A stretch of 64,000 bases of DNA from Gallionella sp. GTDB lineage: Bacteria; Pseudomonadota; Gammaproteobacteria; Burkholderiales; Gallionellaceae. Location: contig PLWV01000017.1 of NCBI GenBank assembly GCA_003153155.1, positions 37,932-101,931 on the forward strand, given 5' to 3'. This document shows positions 1 through 9,198 of this stretch, in pieces. The translations under genes were made by a program, and so were the position numbers. The notes beneath the pieces were generated by a model. That model did no database searches. It saw nothing but the letters and a program-made list of their open reading frames with translations, and was not told the origin of the DNA. The stretch's first letter is position 1. Each line of letters opens with the position of its first letter.

Positions 1-30
1 TTTTATAAATTCGTCATTCCCGAAAAACTC

Positions 31-80
31 GTCATTCCGGCGCATAACCAGCGACTTTGCTGGTTATGCGCCGGAATGAC
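31..80. repeat. Perfect inverted repeat (22-bp stem)
   Basis: Arms of 22 bases starting GTCATTCCGGCGCATAACC pair perfectly around the loop GACTTT. The structure lies just downstream of the minus-strand small membrane gene, so it may end its transcript, although no T-run follows. Its core (AACCAGCGACTTTGCTGGTT) is shared with the dispersed repeat family at 511, 3346, 15193 and 19650. Confidence 0.8.
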
Positions 81-90
81 GGAGTGGTAT

Positions 91-462
91 TTAAGCCCGT
101 GAAATAATAATCACGCCAAGTATTATCACACCCATGCCGACCAGCTTGGTCGGATTGAAGGCTTCGCCAAGCAGATACCACGCAGCGACAGCATTCACCA
201 CATAAGCCATGGACAGCATCGGGAAGGCAATGCTGACGGGCACACGCGACAGCGCGAGCACCCAGATGACCACGCTCAGCGCATAACAAAACAGCGCGAC
301 GACGATGTGCCACTCGGTCGCCAGTTTCAGGCCGATGGGCAGGACGTTCTCCATGCTGAACTCGAAATAGCCGATGCTGTTGGTGCCCGCCTTCATCAGT
401 ATCTGCGCGGCGGCGTTGAGCATCACGCCGGTGAAAATTAAAGCAAAGCTGACGAAGTTCAT
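91..462 (-). CDS. SMR/EamA-like small membrane transporter (ArnE/ArnF-like)
   Basis: A 123-residue, very hydrophobic protein with four predicted membrane helices, the size and layout of the small multidrug resistance/EamA half-transporters. The N-terminal helix carries the family-like stretch LNAAAQILMKAG, and the last helix ends in VIILGVIIISRA. It lies downstream of an ArnT-like glycosyltransferase on the same strand. In the aminoarabinose pathway, proteins of this kind (ArnE/ArnF) flip the undecaprenyl-linked sugar donor, so a flippase role for the substrate of its neighbour is the favoured inference. The ATG at 462 is kept as start. Other possibilities are a cation/drug SMR pump or a general EamA permease; the sequence alone does not decide. 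Confidence 0.75.
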   Translation of the reverse strand: MNFVSFALIFTGVMLNAAAQILMKAGTNSIGYFEFSMENVLPIGLKLATEWHIVVALFCYALSVVIWVLALSRVPVSIAFPMLSMAYVVNAVAAWYLLGEAFNPTKLVGMGVIILGVIIISRA

Positions 463-510
463 GGAAAAACCGCCCTCTCTCCCACCCTGATATAACCTCT
501 AGCCATTCGA

Positions 511-602
511 CTGATGAAACTACTAGCCATCCCACTAAGCAACCAAAAAACGGTTGCCAAGTGGTTGGTTATAAGCCCGCAAGCGGGCAAGTCGCTGGTT
601 AT
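511..602. repeat. Dispersed hairpin repeat, copy 1
   Basis: Begins GATGAAACTACTAGCCAT and ends AAGTCGCTGGTTAT, as do copies at 3346, 15193 and (inverted) 19650. Outer arms (TAGCCA.../...TGGTTA) and an inner stem make a nested hairpin. This copy carries extra palindromic DNA (GCCCGCAAGCGGGC) between the arms. Confidence 0.7.
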
Positions 603-637
603 CTCCCGGCGGGAGAGGTGGATTATTTTTTTTGTAT

Positions 638-2305
638 TCATGGTTTGCTCACCACGATGTATTGAGGATCCTCATAAATGATTTTCATCGCAAAATCCAG
701 TTGCTTGAGTTGCTTGTAAGTATCCACCGGCATGATCGCCAGCGCCGCCGTTTGCGCCTGCCAGACCTTCGCGAAGCTGGCGTAGTCCGGTATCCAGCGC
801 TGCGGTTCCTGCATGATACCGAATGCCATCTCATCCTGATACTGCACCAGAGTAAAGGTGCGCTTCAGATAGAACGGCAAGGTCTGTTCGTAGGTGTCCA
901 CCGAATAGAACGGTTCGTCAGCCTTGACGTAAGGACGTATCGCGTTGGCAATGTAGTAAGCGGAGCGCTCCTTCGCGATGGTGTTGTAGCCGGACGTGCC
1001 GAGCTGTGCGGCAAGCAAGGAACTGAACGCCAACACCAGCACCGCCACCAGCTTGGACTCTTTGGCAACTTGCGGGCGACGCAGCAAAATCAGCGCAGCG
1101 ATCACACCCAGCGACCAGATCAGCGCTGCGGCCACCAACCAGTAGGCATAATCACCGTATCCCTGCAGTTGCAACGGCGTATCCGCAAGCCTTGCGGTAA
1201 AAGGAGCCAGGCCCAGACCCAGCAATGTCAGCGGCAAAATCGGGGCGATCAGCCAGAACAATCTGCGCGTATCCATTTCGACCAGTTGTCTGCCCATCAA
1301 CAGGGCCAGCGCCGGGAACATCGGCAGCAGATAAGACGGCAGCTTGGAACCGGAGACGGTGAAGAACAGGTAGATGAATACAGCCCAGACCAACAGAAAA
1401 TTCGCGGCATTGAATGCGTTGCCCGTCAGCTTGCTTCCGCGCCATGTATTGATCAAGGTGTCGAACATCAACAGCGTCCAGGGCAACATGCCGGCCAGCA
1501 AGATCGGGACGAAGTAATACCAGGGCTGATAGCGCCCCAGGTCTTTGGTGGTGAAACGCGTGTAGTGTTCGTAAATGAAAAAGCGCTGGAAGAATTCCGG
1601 ATTGGCTTTCATCACCAGATAAAACCACGGCGCGGTAATCAGCAGGAACACCGCCAAACCGAGCAACCAGTGCATACGTTTGAACACGGAAAAATCGCGC
1701 TGTGCCACGGCATAAATGAACAGCGCGGCACCCGGCAACACCAGGCCCATCAGGCCCTTACTCAACACGGCCAAGCCCAGAGCAGCCCAGGCCAGCAACA
1801 TCCAATTACGGCGTTTCGTTGTGTCTGTCTGTGTTTGTCCGAGCAACAGACCTGCGATGCCCAGGGTAAGGAAAAAAGTGACGCCCATGTCCAGAGTGTT
1901 GATGTGTCCCATCAACGCATACAGCATGCTGCTGCCCAGCAATATCGCGGCATAGCCCGCCGCCTCGCGCCCGAATAAACGCAACCCGGTAAACCACACC
2001 AGCAGAATACCGGCAAAGCCGGTCAGCCCCATCCACAGGCGCGAAGTCCATTGATGCTCGCCGAACACGGTGTAAGCGGTGGCCGTCGCCCAGTATTGCA
2101 GCGGCGGCTTCTCGAAATATTTGAGGCCGTTCAGGCGCGGCGTGGTCCAGTCGCCGCTGACCACCATCTCGCGCGGGATCTCGGCATAGCGGCCTTCGTC
2201 CGGTTTGATCAATTTGCGGTATTCGAGATTGGCGAACCAGATCACCGCGACGGCAATGACCAGCCACCAAAACCGTCTGTTAGATATATTCTTCATCACC
2301 GACAT
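638..2305 (-). CDS. ArnT-like lipid-linked sugar:lipid A glycosyltransferase (PMT/GT83 family)
   Basis: Integral inner-membrane glycosyltransferase of about 555 residues. The N-terminal helix is followed by the family motif KPDEGRYAEIPREM, whose acidic pair in the first periplasmic loop is the catalytic signature of ArnT/PMT enzymes, then by EKPPLQYW. Roughly a dozen hydrophobic segments follow, with a soluble C-terminal periplasmic domain of about 120 residues. Enzymes of this family move a sugar, classically 4-amino-4-deoxy-L-arabinose, from undecaprenyl phosphate to lipid A. The ORF track starts at 2356, but the ATG at 2305 has an AGAGG ribosome site about nine bases upstream and avoids a non-membrane extension. 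The arn biosynthesis genes are not in the window, so the donor sugar is unproven. Confidence 0.82.
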   Translation of the reverse strand: MSVMKNISNRRFWWLVIAVAVIWFANLEYRKLIKPDEGRYAEIPREMVVSGDWTTPRLNGLKYFEKPPLQYWATATAYTVFGEHQWTSRLWMGLTGFAGILLVWFTGLRLFGREAAGYAAILLGSSMLYALMGHINTLDMGVTFFLTLGIAGLLLGQTQTDTTKRRNWMLLAWAALGLAVLSKGLMGLVLPGAALFIYAVAQRDFSVFKRMHWLLGLAVFLLITAPWFYLVMKANPEFFQRFFIYEHYTRFTTKDLGRYQPWYYFVPILLAGMLPWTLLMFDTLINTWRGSKLTGNAFNAANFLLVWAVFIYLFFTVSGSKLPSYLLPMFPALALLMGRQLVEMDTRRLFWLIAPILPLTLLGLGLAPFTARLADTPLQLQGYGDYAYWLVAAALIWSLGVIAALILLRRPQVAKESKLVAVLVLAFSSLLAAQLGTSGYNTIAKERSAYYIANAIRPYVKADEPFYSVDTYEQTLPFYLKRTFTLVQYQDEMAFGIMQEPQRWIPDYASFAKVWQAQTAALAIMPVDTYKQLKQLDFAMKIIYEDPQYIVVSKP

Positions 2306-2450
2306 TAGGGAACCTCTAGAAATTCGTTTTGCGGGATGAAGCGCAAGGAGCCGCACAGCGAACGACGAGACATATCAGATTGATAGGCGAGGAGTGAGCG
2401 AGCACGCGACGCCGCGATTCGCCCGGAAAATGAATTTATAGAGATTCCCA
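2306..2450. other. Intergenic gap between tyrA and the ArnT-like gene
   Basis: No ORF. It contains GC-rich DNA (GAGTGAGCGAGCACGCGACG) that resembles an intergenic repeat, but no second copy was seen in this window. Confidence 0.3.
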
Positions 2451-3323
2451 TTATTTTTCTGTCCAACCGGCACGTAATTCTCGCGCCGTGCGAAAGGTCT
2501 GTTCGAGTTGTGCCGCATCACCCGCCGCAAGTGCCGTGCTCATCTGATTCAATTCCGCGATGTAGATTTGCAATTCTTTTAATAGGGCTTCGCGATTCGC
2601 CAGGCAGATATCGCGCCACATTTCCGGCGAACTGGCGGCGATGCGGGTGAAATCGCGGAAGCCGCTGGCGGCGAAAGACAATAGCAACTCGCGGTTGTCG
2701 CGTTGCGCCAAGTCATGCGCCAGCGCGAACGACAACAAATGCGGCAAGTGGCTGACGGCGGCGAATACTTGATCATGCTCGCCATGCGTAAGCTGATGAA
2801 TGTTTGCGCCGCAGGCTTGCCAGGCGGCTTGCACACGTGCCACCGCTTGCGGCGTATTTTCCGGCAACGGAGTCAGCACCACCTTCTTGCCCAGATACAA
2901 ACCGGCACGTGCCGCTGCCGGTCCGCTCTGCTCGTCTCCGGCGATAGGGTGTGCGGGTACGAACTGTGCCACCTTGCTGCCCAGTTGCGCGTAAGCCTCG
3001 CGCACCACATCGCTCTTGGTGCTGCCGCCGTCAGTGATCAGGGTGTGTGTGCCCAGATGCGGCGCGATGCGTGCCATCAGTTCCGCCATTTGCCCGACCG
3101 GTGTGGCCAGCAACACCAGATCGGCGTCACCAACTTCGGCAGCCACATCCTGCCCGATGCGATCGATGATGCCGAGTTGTTGAGCTTGTTGCAGTGTCGC
3201 CGCACTGCGCCCGAAACCCACCACCGAATCCACCGCATGTGCTTTTCGCAATGCCAGCGCAAACGAACCACCGATCAACCCGACGCCGAAGATGACGATT
3301 TTTTTGAATAGTGGTTGTGTCAT
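2451..3323 (-). CDS. tyrA: Prephenate dehydrogenase
   Basis: NAD(P)-dependent prephenate dehydrogenase of about 290 residues, which decarboxylates prephenate to 4-hydroxyphenylpyruvate for tyrosine synthesis. The N-terminal Rossmann motif is IFGVGLIGGSFALALR. The signature stretches VPAHPIAGDEQSG and FAAVSHLPHLLSFAL, which carry the catalytic and substrate-binding histidines, are both present. The protein is the single-function type with no chorismate mutase fusion. The GTG at 3335 is a possible start, but the ATG at 3323 is preferred because a GGGGGA site lies a few bases upstream. It is the last biosynthetic gene in the minus-strand run; a dispersed repeat separates it from the DAHP synthase gene upstream. 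Confidence 0.93.
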   Translation of the reverse strand: MTQPLFKKIVIFGVGLIGGSFALALRKAHAVDSVVGFGRSAATLQQAQQLGIIDRIGQDVAAEVGDADLVLLATPVGQMAELMARIAPHLGTHTLITDGGSTKSDVVREAYAQLGSKVAQFVPAHPIAGDEQSGPAAARAGLYLGKKVVLTPLPENTPQAVARVQAAWQACGANIHQLTHGEHDQVFAAVSHLPHLLSFALAHDLAQRDNRELLLSFAASGFRDFTRIAASSPEMWRDICLANREALLKELQIYIAELNQMSTALAAGDAAQLEQTFRTARELRAGWTEK

Positions 3324-3345
3324 GGTTTCCCCCACCCTAACCCTC

Positions 3346-3405
3346 TGATGAAACTACTAGCCATTCGACTAAGCTGGCAAACTACGCCAGTCAAGTCGCT
3401 GGTTA
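3346..3405. repeat. Dispersed hairpin repeat, copy 2
   Basis: GATGAAACTACTAGCCATTC, then an inner stem CTGGC/GCCAG, then AAGTCGCTGGTTA. It lies between tyrA and the DAHP synthase gene. Confidence 0.75.
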
Positions 3406-3423
3406 CCCCAGAGGGAGAGGGAA

Positions 3424-4440
3424 TTAAAGTGTGCGCCCGATCGCTTTGGCAATACCGCCCAGCGTGCCCATCAAATTTTTCAGCTCTTGCGGCGTTAATG
3501 CCTGATCGGCATCACACCATGCTTCGCAGGGATTCGGATGCATCTCGATCAACAGACCGTCCGCACCTGCGGCAATCGCCGCTTGCGACAACGCGGGCAC
3601 CATCCACGCCTTACCGCCCGCATGCGATGGATCGACGATCACCGGCAAATGGGTTTCTTTTTTCAGCACCGGAATCGCCGTCACGTCCAGCACGTTCCGA
3701 TAGTAAGTCTCGAAGGTGCGGATGCCGCGTTCGCAGAAAATGATATTGTGATTGCCGCCCGCCGCGATGTATTCCGCCGCCATCAGCCATTCGGAAATGG
3801 TCGCCGACATGCCGCGCTTCAAAATCACCGGCTTGTTGATGCGCCCGACTTCCTTGAGCAGATCGAAATTCTGCATGTTGCGTGTGCCGATCTGGATTAC
3901 GTCCACGTCGTATTCGAGGAAGGTATCCAGCATGCGGATGTCCATCAACTCGGTGACGATAGGCAGCTTGTATTTACCCGCCGCTTTGCGGAAGATGTCC
4001 AGTCCCTCCACGCCCTTGCCCTGAAAGGTGTAAGGACTGGTGCGCGGCTTGAACGCCCCGCCGCGCATCAAGCGGCAACCCGCCTCATGCACGAACTTTG
4101 CCGACAAATCCATCTGCTCTTGTGTCTCCACCGAACACGGTCCGGCGATGATCTGAATCTGATTGCCGCCCAACTGGATGCCGGCAATATCGATCACGCT
4201 GTTGTTGCGATGCGATTCGCGCGACACGATCTTGTATTGCTTGGCAATGTGCATCGCCGACTCCACACCGGGCAACGGCGTGAACATTTCCTCGGTCAGG
4301 GGACTTTCATTACCAATCGCGCCGATCACGGTGCGCTCGATGCCGCGCGAGATGTTGGCCTTCAATCCGGCTGCTTCAAGTCTGTTAACCACTGCGCCGA
4401 TTTGCTCGTCAGTGACGTCTTTTCCCATTACGATAATCAT
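3424..4440 (-). CDS. aroF: 3-deoxy-7-phosphoheptulonate (DAHP) synthase, type I-beta with N-terminal regulatory domain
   Basis: Condenses phosphoenolpyruvate and erythrose 4-phosphate, the first step of the shikimate pathway. The 338-residue protein has an N-terminal ferredoxin-like/ACT-like domain of about 70 residues (MIIVMGKDVTDEQIGAV) followed by the KDO8P/DAHP synthase barrel. Visible barrel motifs are IAGPCSVE, MRGGAFKPRTSPY (phosphate and PEP binding), GTRNMQNFDLL, LKRGM, and the C-terminal DPSHAGG and LIEMHPNP metal-binding stretches. This is the domain order of the Thermotoga/Bacillus-like type, in which the N-terminal domain mediates feedback inhibition. It begins three bases after hisC ends, so the two genes are very probably cotranscribed. 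The symbol follows common annotation of this family. Confidence 0.93.
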   Translation of the reverse strand: MIIVMGKDVTDEQIGAVVNRLEAAGLKANISRGIERTVIGAIGNESPLTEEMFTPLPGVESAMHIAKQYKIVSRESHRNNSVIDIAGIQLGGNQIQIIAGPCSVETQEQMDLSAKFVHEAGCRLMRGGAFKPRTSPYTFQGKGVEGLDIFRKAAGKYKLPIVTELMDIRMLDTFLEYDVDVIQIGTRNMQNFDLLKEVGRINKPVILKRGMSATISEWLMAAEYIAAGGNHNIIFCERGIRTFETYYRNVLDVTAIPVLKKETHLPVIVDPSHAGGKAWMVPALSQAAIAAGADGLLIEMHPNPCEAWCDADQALTPQELKNLMGTLGGIAKAIGRTL

Positions 4441-4443
4441 TAC

Positions 4444-5541
4444 TTATTCTCCAAGTATCTGCTGCAACGCAGACAAAAATTTCTCATTCTCTGTTTCCAG
4501 ACCGATGCTCACGCGCAAATAATCCGGCATGTCATAACTGGCGATAGGTCGGACGATTACGCCCAACTCCAGCAAACGGCGGTAGATGCGCGCCGCTCCG
4601 GCGATTTTAAAACTGACGAAGTTGGCCAGGGACGGAATAAATTCCAGCCCCAGCTTGCCCAAGCCATGGGTGATCTGTTCCATGCCGCGCTGATTCAATT
4701 CGTGGGTCTGCCTGACGAAAGCCTCGTCCCGCAAGGCCGCCACGGCTGCGGCCTGCGCCACGCTGTTGACGTTGAACGGCTGGCGCACGCGGTTCATCAT
4801 GTCGGCCACCTGCGGATTCGCCAGCGCATAACCCACGCGCAAACCGGCCAGGCCATACGCCTTGGAAAAGGTGCGCGAGATGATCAGGTTAGGGAAATCC
4901 TTCAGCCAACTCACGCTATCGTAATGATTCTCTTCCGGCAGGTATTCGTTGTAAGCCTCATCCAGCATCACCAGAATCTGCTGCGGCAGCGCGCGCAGGA
5001 AAACCAGCAAATCCGCCGCACTCAGGAAGGTGCCGGTCGGGTTGTTCGGGTTGGCGATGAACAACAGCTTGGCCTGTTGCTCCACGGCGGCCTTGAGCAT
5101 CGCGTTCAGGTCGTGGCCGAAATTGATCGCGGGCACGCTGATGCCGGTCGCCCCCACCGCCTGCGTCGCCAGCGGATACATCGCGAAGGCATGGGCTGAA
5201 TACACTGCCTTGTCGCCCACGGTGAGGAAGGCGCGCGCGGCCAGTTCCAGCATGTCGTTGGAGCCGTTGCCCAACACGATGCACGCATGTTCGACGCCAT
5301 AGCGCCTGGACAGCGCGTCCTTCAACTCGAAGCCGTTGCCGTCCGGATACAGCGCAATGGTCTTGATCGCCTCGTGCATGGCGGCCACGGCCAGCGGGCT
5401 GCAACCGAGCGGGTTCTCGTTGGAGGCCAGCTTGACGATGCCGCTGACGCCCAACTCGCGCTCCAACTCGGCAATCGGTTTGCCGGGCTGGTAAGGCGCA
5501 ATGGCGCGGATGTGGGGTGGAGCTAAATCGCTGTAATTCAT
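4444..5541 (-). CDS. hisC: Histidinol-phosphate aminotransferase
   Basis: PLP-dependent class I/II aminotransferase of 365 residues. It converts imidazole acetol phosphate to histidinol phosphate and, in this aromatic-gene context, may also transaminate phenylpyruvate or hydroxyphenylpyruvate. [13 protein letters not shown] near residues 37-49, IANPNNPTG near 162-170, DEAYNEY near 194-200 and the PLP lysine in [14 protein letters not shown] (K227) are all present. Placement between pheA and the DAHP synthase gene, outside any his operon, matches the hisC2 copy found in many betaproteobacteria. It starts with ATG at 5541. The upstream gap holds hairpin repeats, and downstream spacing to aroF is three bases. 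Confidence 0.92.
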   Translation of the reverse strand: MNYSDLAPPHIRAIAPYQPGKPIAELERELGVSGIVKLASNENPLGCSPLAVAAMHEAIKTIALYPDGNGFELKDALSRRYGVEHACIVLGNGSNDMLELAARAFLTVGDKAVYSAHAFAMYPLATQAVGATGISVPAINFGHDLNAMLKAAVEQQAKLLFIANPNNPTGTFLSAADLLVFLRALPQQILVMLDEAYNEYLPEENHYDSVSWLKDFPNLIISRTFSKAYGLAGLRVGYALANPQVADMMNRVRQPFNVNSVAQAAAVAALRDEAFVRQTHELNQRGMEQITHGLGKLGLEFIPSLANFVSFKIAGAARIYRRLLELGVIVRPIASYDMPDYLRVSIGLETENEKFLSALQQILGE

Positions 5542-5581
5542 TGTCTCAATCTACTAAAACTGGATGCTGCAAATAAACCGT

Positions 5582-5600
5582 GAGCCGCCCGAGGCGGCTC
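5582..5600. terminator. Hairpin between pheA and hisC
   Basis: GAGCCGCC CGA GGCGGCTC forms a perfect 8-bp stem. There is no clear T-run on either strand, so it may be a processing or attenuation hairpin rather than a true terminator. Confidence 0.4.
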
Positions 5601-5608
5601 GATTTCCA

Positions 5609-5725
5609 CCCCTTCCCCCTTGCAGAGGGGGAGAGCGTAGCGAGGGGGCAACTGGGATGGGGGTAGAACTGTGGGTAAGCCAAGCTTCTACCCCCTCCCT
5701 AGCCCTCCCCCTGCAAGGGGGAGGG
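5609..5725. repeat. C/G-rich palindromic repeat pair
   Basis: Two related hairpins (CCTTCCCCCTTGCAGAGGGG at about 5611 and CCCTCCCCCTGCAAGGGGG at 5703) bracket GGATGGGGGTAGAA...TTCTACCCCCTCCC, so the whole block can fold. The same type of unit recurs at 19843. Confidence 0.7.
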
Positions 5726-5734
5726 AACTTTAAA

Positions 5735-6799
5735 TTAAACGGCCACCGGGTATGAGCCCAGCACCTTCACAAACGCGGCAACCTGTTTCAGTTCGTCCAA
5801 TGCAGCAGCCACCCTGGCATCGTCCTGATGACCTTCGATGTCCATGTAGAACACATATTCCCAAAGCCCTGAACGCGCCGGGCGCGATTCCAGCTTGGTC
5901 ATGCTGACACCGTGTTTGGCCAGTGGTACCAGCAAATCATGCACCGCGCCCGGACGGTTTGCTGCGGACATTACCAGCGAAGTCTTGTCATTGCCGGAAA
6001 GGGCGACTTGCTGATTGCCCAACACCAGAAAGCGCGTGGTGTTGTTGGCATCATCCTCGATGTTTTCCACGCACACACTCAAGCCGAAATGCACGGCGGC
6101 CTGACTGCCTGCGATAGCCGCGCTATTGGAATTTTCCGCTGCCAGCCGCGCCGCTTCGGCGTTGCTGGCGACGGGGATGCGCGACGCGCGCGGCAGATTG
6201 GCATTCAACCAACCCTGACATTGACCCAACGACTGCGGATGCGAATAGATGGTTTTGATCGTGCCCGAGTCGCAATGCTGTGCCAGCAAACATTGATGGA
6301 TAGCCAGCATCACTTCGCCGCAAACTTGCAGCGGGCTTTGCATCAACAAATCCAGCGTGCGTCCGATCGCGCCTTCGCTGGAATTTTCCACCGGCACCAT
6401 ACCGTAATGCACCGCGCCGCTCTCGACCGCATGAAACACATCATCAATGTTTGCACACGGCTTGCCCTGCACCGCACTGCCAAAACGCTTGAGCACGGCG
6501 GCCTCGCTGAACGTGCCTTGCGGCCCGAGATAGGCCACCGTGAGCGGGGCTTCCAGCGCGCGGCATTGCGACATCACTTCGGTGAACATCTGGGCAACAG
6601 CGGCATTGCTCAACGGTCCGCTGTTTTTTTTCTGCAACCGTTGCAACACCTGAGCCTCGCGCTCGGGGCGCAGAACCACACCATCCTCTTTGAGATGGCC
6701 GATCTGTTGCGCCAGCGCAGCACGCTGATTGGCGAGTTTCAACAACTCGTCATCCAGCCTGTCGATCTGCTCGCGGAGCTGTTTTAATTTCTCGCTCAT
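5735..6799 (-). CDS. pheA: Bifunctional chorismate mutase/prephenate dehydratase (P-protein)
   Basis: Cytoplasmic enzyme of 354 residues that converts chorismate to prephenate and then phenylpyruvate. Domains in order: an N-terminal AroQ helical chorismate mutase (about 1-90; LREQIDRLDDELLKLANQRA), a prephenate dehydratase domain (about 92-270) beginning AYLGPQGTFSEAAV and containing the NTTRFLVLG signature, and a C-terminal ACT domain (about 280-354) with the regulatory stretch KLESRPARSGLWEY. All catalytic signatures are intact and the length is normal for the family. It lies 12 bases downstream of serA on the same strand, which points to a serC-serA-pheA transcript. Confidence 0.95.
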   Translation of the reverse strand: MSEKLKQLREQIDRLDDELLKLANQRAALAQQIGHLKEDGVVLRPEREAQVLQRLQKKNSGPLSNAAVAQMFTEVMSQCRALEAPLTVAYLGPQGTFSEAAVLKRFGSAVQGKPCANIDDVFHAVESGAVHYGMVPVENSSEGAIGRTLDLLMQSPLQVCGEVMLAIHQCLLAQHCDSGTIKTIYSHPQSLGQCQGWLNANLPRASRIPVASNAEAARLAAENSNSAAIAGSQAAVHFGLSVCVENIEDDANNTTRFLVLGNQQVALSGNDKTSLVMSAANRPGAVHDLLVPLAKHGVSMTKLESRPARSGLWEYVFYMDIEGHQDDARVAAALDELKQVAAFVKVLGSYPVAV

Positions 6800-6811
6800 G
6801 CCGGCTTTCGT

Positions 6812-8002
6812 TTATGTCGCCTGGGGTAAAGGTAAATCGCGCACCATCAGCACGCCCGGAATGGCGGCGATTTGCGCGATCAGTTTAGCGGGAATCGCGC
6901 TGTCGGTGTCCACCAGGGTGTAAGCCATTTCACCGCGCGACTTGTTCATCATATTGTGAATGTTGATGCCCGCAGCGGCCAGCGTGGTGGAAATCTGCCC
7001 CAGCATGTTCGGCACGTTGCTATTGGCAATCGCCAGACGGAAAGCCGATTCGCGCGGCATCACCAATGTCGGGAAATTCACCGTGTTGGTGATATTGCCG
7101 TGTTCCAGATATTCCCGCACCTGATCCACCACCATCACCGCGCAGTTCTCTTCCGCCTCTTCGGTGGATGCGCCGAGATGCGGCAAGGTCACCACGTTGG
7201 CCTGCCCCTGTAATTTTTGCGCCGGAAAATCGCACACGTAACAGCGCAGATGTTTGCTCGCCAGACTCGCCAACACCGCATCGCTATCCACGATCGCATC
7301 GCGCGAGAAATTCATCAGCACACTGCCGGGCTTCATCACCTGCACACGCTGCGCGTTGATCAAACCGCGTGTCGCATCCAGCAGCGGCACATGCAGCGTG
7401 ACGAAGTCGCTGTGCTTGAGCAGATCTTCCACGCTGTGCGCCTTCTTCACTTGTGACGACAGACTCCATGCCGCATCCACGGTGAGTTCCGGATCAAAGC
7501 CGTACACATGCATACCCAGACTCAGCGCGGTGTCCGCCACCAGGCGGCCGATCGCCCCGAGGCCGATGATGCCGAGCGTGCGCCCTCGCAACTCGATGCC
7601 CGCATAGTGTTTCTTGCCATCCTCGACCAGTTTGTGCAGCGTCGCATCGTCGCCGTGCAAGCTTGCGGTGAATTGCAGCGCGGGCACGATGTTGCGCGCC
7701 GCCAGCAACATGCCAGCCAGAACCAGTTCCTTCACCGCATTGGCATTCGCGCCCGCCGCATTGAACACCGGCACGCCGCGCTCGCTCATCTTTTTCACCG
7801 GCACATTGTTGGTTCCCGCACCGGCGCGGGCAATGGCTTTCACGCTGGCGGGAATATGCATATCCAGCATGTGATGCGAACGCACCAGAATCGCATCCGG
7901 TTCTGCAATCTCGGTACCGACGACGTAACGCGCGGCGGGCAGGCGTTGCAGCCCCTGCGCGGAAATCTTGTTCAATGTCAGTATCTGGAATGTCTTAGCC
8001 AT
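6812..8002 (-). CDS. serA: D-3-phosphoglycerate dehydrogenase
   Basis: Catalyses the first committed step of serine synthesis, oxidising 3-phosphoglycerate. The 396-residue protein has the D-isomer 2-hydroxyacid dehydrogenase fold: substrate-domain motif [15 protein letters not shown]-binding motif [20 protein letters not shown], the later NFSRDAIVD arginine region and the catalytic histidine in [16 protein letters not shown]-terminal ACT domain (about 320-396) provides probable serine feedback. This is the shorter type of about 400 residues without the intervening ASB domain. Its ATG at 8002 overlaps the last eight bases of serC, so translation of the two is probably coupled. Confidence 0.93.
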   Translation of the reverse strand: MAKTFQILTLNKISAQGLQRLPAARYVVGTEIAEPDAILVRSHHMLDMHIPASVKAIARAGAGTNNVPVKKMSERGVPVFNAAGANANAVKELVLAGMLLAARNIVPALQFTASLHGDDATLHKLVEDGKKHYAGIELRGRTLGIIGLGAIGRLVADTALSLGMHVYGFDPELTVDAAWSLSSQVKKAHSVEDLLKHSDFVTLHVPLLDATRGLINAQRVQVMKPGSVLMNFSRDAIVDSDAVLASLASKHLRCYVCDFPAQKLQGQANVVTLPHLGASTEEAEENCAVMVVDQVREYLEHGNITNTVNFPTLVMPRESAFRLAIANSNVPNMLGQISTTLAAAGINIHNMMNKSRGEMAYTLVDTDSAIPAKLIAQIAAIPGVLMVRDLPLPQAT

Positions 8003-9077
8003 GATTTTTAGCGAACTCGTTCATGAAGTTGATCAAAGTCTGCACGCCTTCCAGCGGCATCGCATTGTAAATCGAGGCACGCATACCGCCCACCGAACGA
8101 TGTCCCTTGAGTTGCAGCAGCCCGCGCGCATCGGCCTGTTTGACGAAATCGCCATCCAGATTCGCGTCTTTCAACGTGAACGGCACGTTCATACGCGAGC
8201 GGTCCGATGTCGCCACCGGGCAATTGTAGAAACCGTTGCTGGCATCGATCGTGGCATACAGCAGCTTGGCCTTCGCGATGTTGGTCTTTTCCATCTGGGC
8301 AATGCCGCCCTTGCGCTTCAACATCTGGAACACCAGCCCTGCGATGTAGATGCCGTAAGTCGGCGGTGTGTTGTACATGGAATCATTCTCGGCGTGGGTC
8401 TTGTAATCCAGCATGGTCGGCGTGCCGGGCAGCACTTCGCCGATCAGGTCTTCGCGCACGATAACGATGGTGAGTCCCGCCGGGCCGACATTCTTTTGCG
8501 CGCCGGCGTAGATCAGCCCGAATTTGGACACATCGACCGGACGCGACAAGATGCACGACGACATGTCCGCCACCAGCGGCACCGTGCCAACATCCGGCAG
8601 CCAGTTGAATTCCACCCCGCCTATGGTTTCGTTCGGCGTGTAATGCAGGTAGGCGGCGTTGGCATCGCGCTGCCAGGTATTGAACGCCGGAATATAAGAA
8701 AAATTCCTGTCAGCACCAGTCGCCACCACATTCACCGCGCCGAATTTCTTGGCTTCACTGATAGCCTTCTTCGACCACTCTCCGGTATTGAGGTAATCCG
8801 CCGACTTCTTGCCGCGCAACAGATTCATCGGAATCATGGCGAACTGCTGACTTGCGCCGCCTTGCAGGAACAACACCTTGTAGCTGGTTGGAATGCCCAT
8901 CAGCTCGCGCAGATCCGCTTCGGCCTGCGCCTGTATGCCCATGTATTCCTTGCCGCGATGCGACATTTCCATCACCGACATGCCGCTGCCATGCCAGTCG
9001 AGCAATTCCGCCTGCGCCTGTTGCAACACTTCTTTCGGCAACACTGCCGGACCCGCGCTAAAATTGTAAATCGTCAT
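7995..9077 (-). CDS. serC: Phosphoserine aminotransferase
   Basis: PLP enzyme of 360 residues that makes phosphoserine from 3-phosphohydroxypyruvate and can also act in pyridoxal phosphate synthesis. The characteristic N-terminus [15 protein letters not shown] is present, together with [18 protein letters not shown] and the PLP lysine in [12 protein letters not shown]. The C-terminal [13 protein letters not shown] binds substrate phosphate. The length is standard and the ATG at 9077 begins the family N-terminus exactly. It is the first gene of the serC-serA-pheA unit, downstream of gyrA, an arrangement common in betaproteobacteria. Confidence 0.95.
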   Translation of the reverse strand: MTIYNFSAGPAVLPKEVLQQAQAELLDWHGSGMSVMEMSHRGKEYMGIQAQAEADLRELMGIPTSYKVLFLQGGASQQFAMIPMNLLRGKKSADYLNTGEWSKKAISEAKKFGAVNVVATGADRNFSYIPAFNTWQRDANAAYLHYTPNETIGGVEFNWLPDVGTVPLVADMSSCILSRPVDVSKFGLIYAGAQKNVGPAGLTIVIVREDLIGEVLPGTPTMLDYKTHAENDSMYNTPPTYGIYIAGLVFQMLKRKGGIAQMEKTNIAKAKLLYATIDASNGFYNCPVATSDRSRMNVPFTLKDANLDGDFVKQADARGLLQLKGHRSVGGMRASIYNAMPLEGVQTLINFMNEFAKNHG

Positions 9078-9198
9078 CGTGCATTACTCCAAGTTTTCAA
9101 AAAATATTTGATCAGAATCAAGGATACGGGATTCGGAATTCAAGAACGAAACCCGCTGCCCTGCTTTTAGCTTGATCCTGAATCCTGCATCCCGAATC
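9078..9198. other. gyrA-serC intergenic region with imperfect inverted repeat
   Basis: ATCAAGGATACGGGATTCGG and, about 45 bases on, TTGATCCTGAATCC/ATCCCGAATCCT are related in both direct and inverted senses, suggesting a hairpin repeat between gyrA and serC. No clean T-tailed terminator was seen. Confidence 0.35.

Noticed and set aside
632-1978. 448-residue plus-strand ORF
   Set aside because: Antisense shadow of the ArnT-like gene; composition (Gln/His/Arg-rich) reflects the codon use of the real gene on the other strand.
3538-5199. 553-residue plus-strand ORF spanning aroF and hisC
   Set aside because: Antisense to two clearly real genes and extends across their boundary; no ribosome site or motifs.
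7968-9170. 400-residue plus-strand ORF
   Set aside because: Antisense of serC with typical shadow composition.
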